A stretch of DNA of 23,372 nt, taken from NCBI GenBank assembly GCA_050258575.1, contig JBLMYZ010000010.1:1-23372 (forward strand). The letters run 5' to 3'. Position numbers and translations under genes: made by a program. This DNA comes from JAPUDS01 sp050258575. Lineage in GTDB: Bacteria > Patescibacteriota > Saccharimonadia > Saccharimonadales > Saccharimonadaceae. Below are positions 20,055-23,372 of this stretch, in pieces (position 1 is the stretch's first letter; each line of letters begins with the position of its first letter). The notes below the pieces were generated by a model. The model did no database searches. It was not told the origin of the DNA and saw only the letters and a program-made list of their open reading frames with translations.

Positions 20055-21185
20055 ATGCTAAAAGGATTACGCACTGTTACCGGTCTTGGGTATCGGCGAA
20101 TAGCCAAACCGGTGCTGTTTGCACAGCACCCTGACAAAGTGCATGCGGCGATGATTCGCATGGCAAAAGGGGTACAGCGCGTGCCGCTGGTACGCGATGT
20201 GATGAAAGGCTGGGCGTATCGCAACGACAAAGTACTGGCGCAGGAGATCGCCGGAGTGTTTTTCCGCAATCCGGTCGGGCTTTCGGCTGGGTTGGACAAA
20301 AACGCCGACACGGTTGGTGTCATGCAACGAGTCGGCTTTGGCTGGATGACGGCCGGGTCGGTGACGGCGCTGGCGTGCGAGGGTAACCCAAAACCATGGT
20401 TTCATCGGCTGAAAAAAACCCGTTCGCTAGTGGTTCATGTTGGGTTGGCGAACCGCGGCGCTGAGGCAGTAGCGAGCCGGATTCGCCGCTATCCTGACGT
20501 GTTGTTCAAACAATTTCCACTCTCGGTGTCGGCAGCAAAAACTAACGCCAAAGAAGTGGTGAGCGACGAGGCAGGCGTCAAAGATTATACGACAACGCTG
20601 GCGCGCATGGAACAAGAACCGCATGTCGCCCTGCATGAGATCAACATCTCGTGTCCCAACACCTACGGCGGCGAGCCATTTACGACGCCAGGACGGCTCG
20701 AACTGTTGCTGGCGGCAGTCGACAAACTCGGGCTAAAAAAACCGGTGTTCGTCAAAATGCCGATCAGTCTCGAGTGGGGCAAGTTTCGCAAAATGTTGCA
20801 AGTAATACAACGACACCAGGTGAGGGGCGTGAGTATCGGTAACCTCAGAAAAGACCGCCGTGGTGCCGCGTTGCAGGACGAGCTGCCGGACAGTGTTCCG
20901 GGAAACTTGAGCGGCGTGCCGTGCCGCGACCTGTCAACAACGTTGATTCGCCGAACGTATAAACTATATGGCGACAAGCTGGTGATCGTCGGTATTGGCG
21001 GGATTTTTAGCGCTGAGGACGCCTACGAAAAAGTCAAAGCTGGCGCGTCGCTCGTAGCGCTCGTTTCGGGGGTGATTTTCGAAGGCCCGCAGCTGATCGG
21101 TGACATCAACCACGGTTTAGTCCAACTCCTCAAAGCCGACGGGTACGACAACATTGCCCAAGCAGTCGGCGCAGATGTCAAGTAG
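20055..21185 (+). CDS. pyrD: Dihydroorotate dehydrogenase-like flavoprotein (class 2 layout)
   Basis: A 376-residue FMN-dependent TIM-barrel enzyme. Class 2 (quinone-linked) features: an N-terminal helical extension of about 60 residues before the barrel, then NPVGLSAGLDKNAD, a GSVTA loop and NPKPWFHRL. The barrel ends with GIGGIFSAEDAYEKVKAGASLVALVSG, the FMN phosphate site. Oddities: the catalytic-base motif reads NISCPNT with Cys200, whereas class 2 enzymes have Ser there and class 1 have Cys; the usual N-T-T substrate loop is GNLRKD; and the usual V-Q-x-Y-(S/T) before the end is VALVSG. The expected reaction is dihydroorotate to orotate in pyrimidine synthesis, but these changes and the lack of other pyr genes nearby leave the real substrate open. 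Cotranscribed with serS. Confidence 0.85.
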   Translation: MLKGLRTVTGLGYRRIAKPVLFAQHPDKVHAAMIRMAKGVQRVPLVRDVMKGWAYRNDKVLAQEIAGVFFRNPVGLSAGLDKNADTVGVMQRVGFGWMTAGSVTALACEGNPKPWFHRLKKTRSLVVHVGLANRGAEAVASRIRRYPDVLFKQFPLSVSAAKTNAKEVVSDEAGVKDYTTTLARMEQEPHVALHEINISCPNTYGGEPFTTPGRLELLLAAVDKLGLKKPVFVKMPISLEWGKFRKMLQVIQRHQVRGVSIGNLRKDRRGAALQDELPDSVPGNLSGVPCRDLSTTLIRRTYKLYGDKLVIVGIGGIFSAEDAYEKVKAGASLVALVSGVIFEGPQLIGDINHGLVQLLKADGYDNIAQAVGADVK

Positions 21186-21205
21186 CGCTTTTGCTTGGTT
21201 CGTCG

Positions 21206-21211
21206 TATACT
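21206..21211 (+). promoter_or_regulatory. Possible -10 element of raiA
   Basis: TATACT lies 28 nt upstream of the raiA ATG, leaving room for a short leader with a perfect SD. No convincing -35 is seen. Confidence 0.4.
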
Positions 21212-21238
21212 AAAAGTACTCGTAAAAAAGGAGGTTTC

Positions 21239-21610
21239 ATGAACGCTATAGAGATTACCGGTGTTCGTTACGAACTCGATGAACCTACGAAAAAATACGT
21301 CACGAAGAAAATAGGCGGGTTGGCGCGGTTTTTGCCACGGCATGCGCGCAAAACGTTTAGTGCTGAAGTGGTACTACGCCAAGTAAACCGCTCGAACGGC
21401 AACAAGTACGAATGCGATGTTAAAGTTGTGATTCCGAACAAAGTGATTACCGCTACAGATTCGACGCTGAACATGATGGCCGCGGTCGATATCGTGGAGG
21501 CCAAACTGGCCGGCCAGCTGCGCAAACACAAAGATGTCACAAAACCGCAAAAGGGGTGGCGGGCTCGTTTGGCGCGCCGCCGGCACGAAGAAGCGGCTAG
21601 CGAGCTATGA
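21239..21610 (+). CDS. raiA: Ribosome hibernation promoting factor (short HPF/RaiA type)
   Basis: A 123-residue protein of the RaiA/HPF family, which binds the 30S decoding region and tRNA sites to silence idle ribosomes. The beta-alpha-beta-beta-beta-alpha fold is recognisable: IEITGVRYELDEPTKKYVTKKI (strand and helix 1), FSAEVVLRQV, KYECDVKVVIPNKVITATDSTLNMMAAVDIVEAKLAGQLRKHK (strands and helix 2). A basic tail (KGWRARLARRRHEE) follows. It lacks the C-terminal dimerisation domain of long HPF, so it is of the short form. The ATG at 21239 follows AAGGAGG at ideal spacing; the longer frame to 21191 has no start signal. Confidence 0.92.
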   Translation: MNAIEITGVRYELDEPTKKYVTKKIGGLARFLPRHARKTFSAEVVLRQVNRSNGNKYECDVKVVIPNKVITATDSTLNMMAAVDIVEAKLAGQLRKHKDVTKPQKGWRARLARRRHEEAASEL

Positions 21611-21616
21611 TGCTTG

Positions 21617-21625
21617 TGGTATAAT
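21617..21625 (+). promoter_or_regulatory. Extended -10 promoter of parAB
   Basis: TGG-TATAAT (21617-21625), about 30 nt before the GTG start of parA. The leader contains GAGGGA as a moderate SD. The -35 is weak. Confidence 0.6.
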
Positions 21626-21654
21626 GAGACAATAAGAAAGAGGGAAACGAACAC

Positions 21655-22446
21655 GTGGCTCGACCAGTGATACTTGCGGTGACGAATCAGAAGGGTGGGG
21701 TTGGCAAAACAACCACCAGTATCAACGTGGCGTACACGCTTGCCAAAGATCAGAAAAAACGCGTGCTGCTGGTCGATTTTGACCCTCAGGGGAACGCCAC
21801 GAGTGGTCTTGGGCTAAATAAAGACTCGTTGGAGCGCACGGTGCTGGACGTGATCATGGGGACGGCCTCGGTCGATGAAGCGACGGTCAAAACAGCGTAC
21901 AAAAACCTGTTTTTAGTGCCGGCAACGCCGCAGCTAGCCAATGCCGAAGTCGAGCTCGCGAAGGCCGAGCAGCGGTTTACGCGTCTGCGCGACGCGTTAC
22001 ATGCTCTAGAGGACTACGATATTATCATCATCGATAGTCCGCCGAGCTTGAGTTTGCTGACGGTGAACGGTTTGATAGCTGCGCACGATGTGTTACTACC
22101 GGTCCAAGCGGAGTTTTATGCGCTCGAAGGCTTGGGGCAGTTGCTCGAGACGATTCAACTGGTGCGCAAGGGGATGAACCCGACGCTCGAACTACTCGGT
22201 GTCCTCGTGACGATGCTCGACAACCGCACGACGCTGTCGCAACAAGTGCACGAGGAAATCAAACGGCATTTTCCAGGCAAGGTGTTCGAGACGACGATTC
22301 CGCGTAACGTGCGCATCGCCGAGGCGCCGAGTCACGGTGAACCGGTTGGAGCGTATGACAAATGGTGTAAAGGCACGCGCGCCTACAAAACGCTAGGAAC
22401 AGAGGTGCTGCGGCGTATTGACGAAAAACGGAGTGACGTTATATGA
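21655..22446 (+). CDS. parA: Chromosome partitioning ATPase ParA (Soj)
   Basis: A 263-residue ATPase of the MinD/ParA superfamily, which forms nucleoid-bound gradients that move ParB-DNA complexes. The deviant Walker A KGGVGKTT (residues 11-18) carries the signature lysine, followed by the A' box DFDPQGNAT and Walker B IIIIDSPPSL. The rest (LGVLVTMLDNRTTLSQQV; FETTIPRNVRIAEAPSHGEPV) is typical chromosomal Soj, and there is no N-terminal HTH extension as in plasmid type Ia. The start codon is GTG at 21655. It overlaps parB by 4 nt (ATGA). Chromosomal parAB usually lies near the replication origin; no dnaA or DnaA-box cluster was noticed here. Confidence 0.97.
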   Translation: MARPVILAVTNQKGGVGKTTTSINVAYTLAKDQKKRVLLVDFDPQGNATSGLGLNKDSLERTVLDVIMGTASVDEATVKTAYKNLFLVPATPQLANAEVELAKAEQRFTRLRDALHALEDYDIIIIDSPPSLSLLTVNGLIAAHDVLLPVQAEFYALEGLGQLLETIQLVRKGMNPTLELLGVLVTMLDNRTTLSQQVHEEIKRHFPGKVFETTIPRNVRIAEAPSHGEPVGAYDKWCKGTRAYKTLGTEVLRRIDEKRSDVI

Positions 22447-23354
22447 GTAAAAAAGGGTTAGGACGCGGGTTTGAGTCGCTCATACCAGTGGACGTGATCG
22501 ACGAGACGTTCGATCCGACAGCGGCAAATGACGAAAATGTCTCGGAGCTGCGTTATATCAAGCTGGGCGATATCTCGTCGAATCCTGACCAGCCGCGGCA
22601 TCATTTTGACGAAGCGGCTCTCGCCGAGTTGGCGCAGTCGATCACGGCGTTTGGGGTGTTGCAGCCTATTGTGGTTGCGCCGGCAAAACAGGGTTATGTT
22701 ATCGTGGCGGGCGAACGCCGCTGGCGCGCAGCGCAGCTAGCGGGGTTGGCCAAGATTCCAGCGCTGGTGCGTTCCGCGTCAAACCAGCACAAACTGGAGT
22801 TGGCACTGATCGAAAACTTGCAGCGCGAAGACCTCAACCCTATGGAAACGGCGACGGCTTATCTGAAGCTTAAAACCCAGTTTAACCTGACACAGGACGA
22901 GATTGGCCAGCGTGTCGGCGGTAAGTCGCCGGCAGCCATCAGTAACGCGATTCGTTTGTTGCAACTGCCTGACTATGCCAAACACGCCATCGCGGACGGA
23001 CGTATTAGCGAGGGCCACGGGCGGCAGCTTTTGTCGTTGGCGGACGATACCAAGGCGCAACAGGATCTGTTTGATCGTATCGTGCAAAACGAATGGAGTG
23101 TGCGCAAGGCTGAGCAGTACGTGATCGGGTATAAAAATGCCGCAAAAGAGGGTCGCAAGGTCCAGGCTGGCGCAACTCGCTCGACGCGTACCCAGACAAC
23201 GTTCACCAAACAACTCGCCAAACAACTGGCTGTGCCTGTTGTGCAGAAAACAACGGCAAAAGGTGGGCAGATTATCATTAGCTATCGCTCGGACGACGAG
23301 CTGAAAGCGCTACAGGAGAAGCTGGGAAGAGTAGCGGAGGACAGGGCGGCGTAA
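22443..23354 (+). CDS. parB: Chromosome partitioning protein ParB (Spo0J)
   Basis: A 303-residue CTP-dependent DNA clamp that loads at parS sites. N-terminal GLGRGFESLIP is the ParA-interacting start. The CTPase/ParB core has Box I (ISSNPDQPRHHFDEAALAEL), Box II (GERRWRAAQLAG) and Box III region (ENLQREDLNPMETA). The helix-turn-helix for parS is at about 150-185 (LTQDEIGQRVGGKSPAAISNAIRLLQLP). A short linker rich in Thr/Gln leads into a C-terminal dimerisation region (VVQKTTAKGGQIIISYRSDDELKALQEKLG). The first ATG overlaps parA. No consensus parS was found in the window. Confidence 0.97.
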   Translation: MSKKGLGRGFESLIPVDVIDETFDPTAANDENVSELRYIKLGDISSNPDQPRHHFDEAALAELAQSITAFGVLQPIVVAPAKQGYVIVAGERRWRAAQLAGLAKIPALVRSASNQHKLELALIENLQREDLNPMETATAYLKLKTQFNLTQDEIGQRVGGKSPAAISNAIRLLQLPDYAKHAIADGRISEGHGRQLLSLADDTKAQQDLFDRIVQNEWSVRKAEQYVIGYKNAAKEGRKVQAGATRSTRTQTTFTKQLAKQLAVPVVQKTTAKGGQIIISYRSDDELKALQEKLGRVAEDRAA

Positions 23355-23372
23355 GTGGGTGAGTATGTAAGT

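Noticed and set aside
21647..21662. CACGTG core just before parA as a possible parS site
   Set aside because: Only the central hexamer matches; the flanks lack the TGTTT and AAACA arms of the 16-bp parS consensus.

Overview
The window looks like chromosomal DNA from a small-genome member of the Candidate Phyla Radiation (Patescibacteria), most likely Candidatus Saccharibacteria (TM7). The grounds are recognition-based: an ectodomain built from the Cys-x-Asn-Ile-x-Gly-x-Gln repeat that I associate with CPR envelope proteins, a DUF2207 protein with a poly-glycine tail, a very compact layout, and many small orphan proteins. TGA is used as a stop (9639-10028, raiA, parA, the ATP-binding protein at 16185), so this is not the UGA=Gly code of Gracilibacteria/Absconditabacteria. 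No tRNA, rRNA, CRISPR array, IS element or prophage gene was seen.

Layout. 1-58 is the tail of an SDR oxidoreductase. 108-530 (-) is an Hsp20 chaperone under a textbook CIRCE operator. 807-4619 is a giant secreted beta-helix surface protein with a sortase-like tail. 4643-4903 is an acidic orphan protein. 4975-5927 holds rplU and greA, separated by a leader that can fold into a pseudoknot plus a terminator-like hairpin. 5990-7919 (-) is a two-gene ABC exporter of the NatA/NatB type. 8032-9540 is lysS. 9639-10825 holds small orphan ORFs, one of which looks like a 2H phosphoesterase split by an in-frame TAA. 10868-14046 is an envelope cluster: DUF2207 protein, a 56-aa ORF, and a bactofilin-like membrane protein. 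14127-16088 (-) is an unusual membrane histidine kinase, divergent from a MacB-type ABC exporter (16185-18262). 18266-18745 (-) is a DUF192 lipoprotein-like or anchored protein. 18807-21185 is serS followed by a pyrD-like gene. 21239-21610 is a short ribosome hibernation factor. 21655-23354 is parA-parB for chromosome segregation.

The window therefore mixes housekeeping (translation, transcription elongation, segregation, stress) with cell-surface functions. Two ABC exporters, a sensor kinase and several secreted proteins suggest an envelope specialised for contact with a host or neighbours; that is inference.

The strongest system-level signal is promoter architecture. At about eight transcription starts a -10 hexamer lies only 6-9 nt upstream of the start codon with no usable Shine-Dalgarno (SD) sequence, which predicts leaderless mRNAs. 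Other genes (hsp20, rplU, greA, the 56-aa ORF, bactofilin, raiA) have normal SD leaders. The second notable item is the structured greA leader. The third is a histidine kinase in which a pair of membrane segments separates the phospho-acceptor histidine from the ATPase domain.
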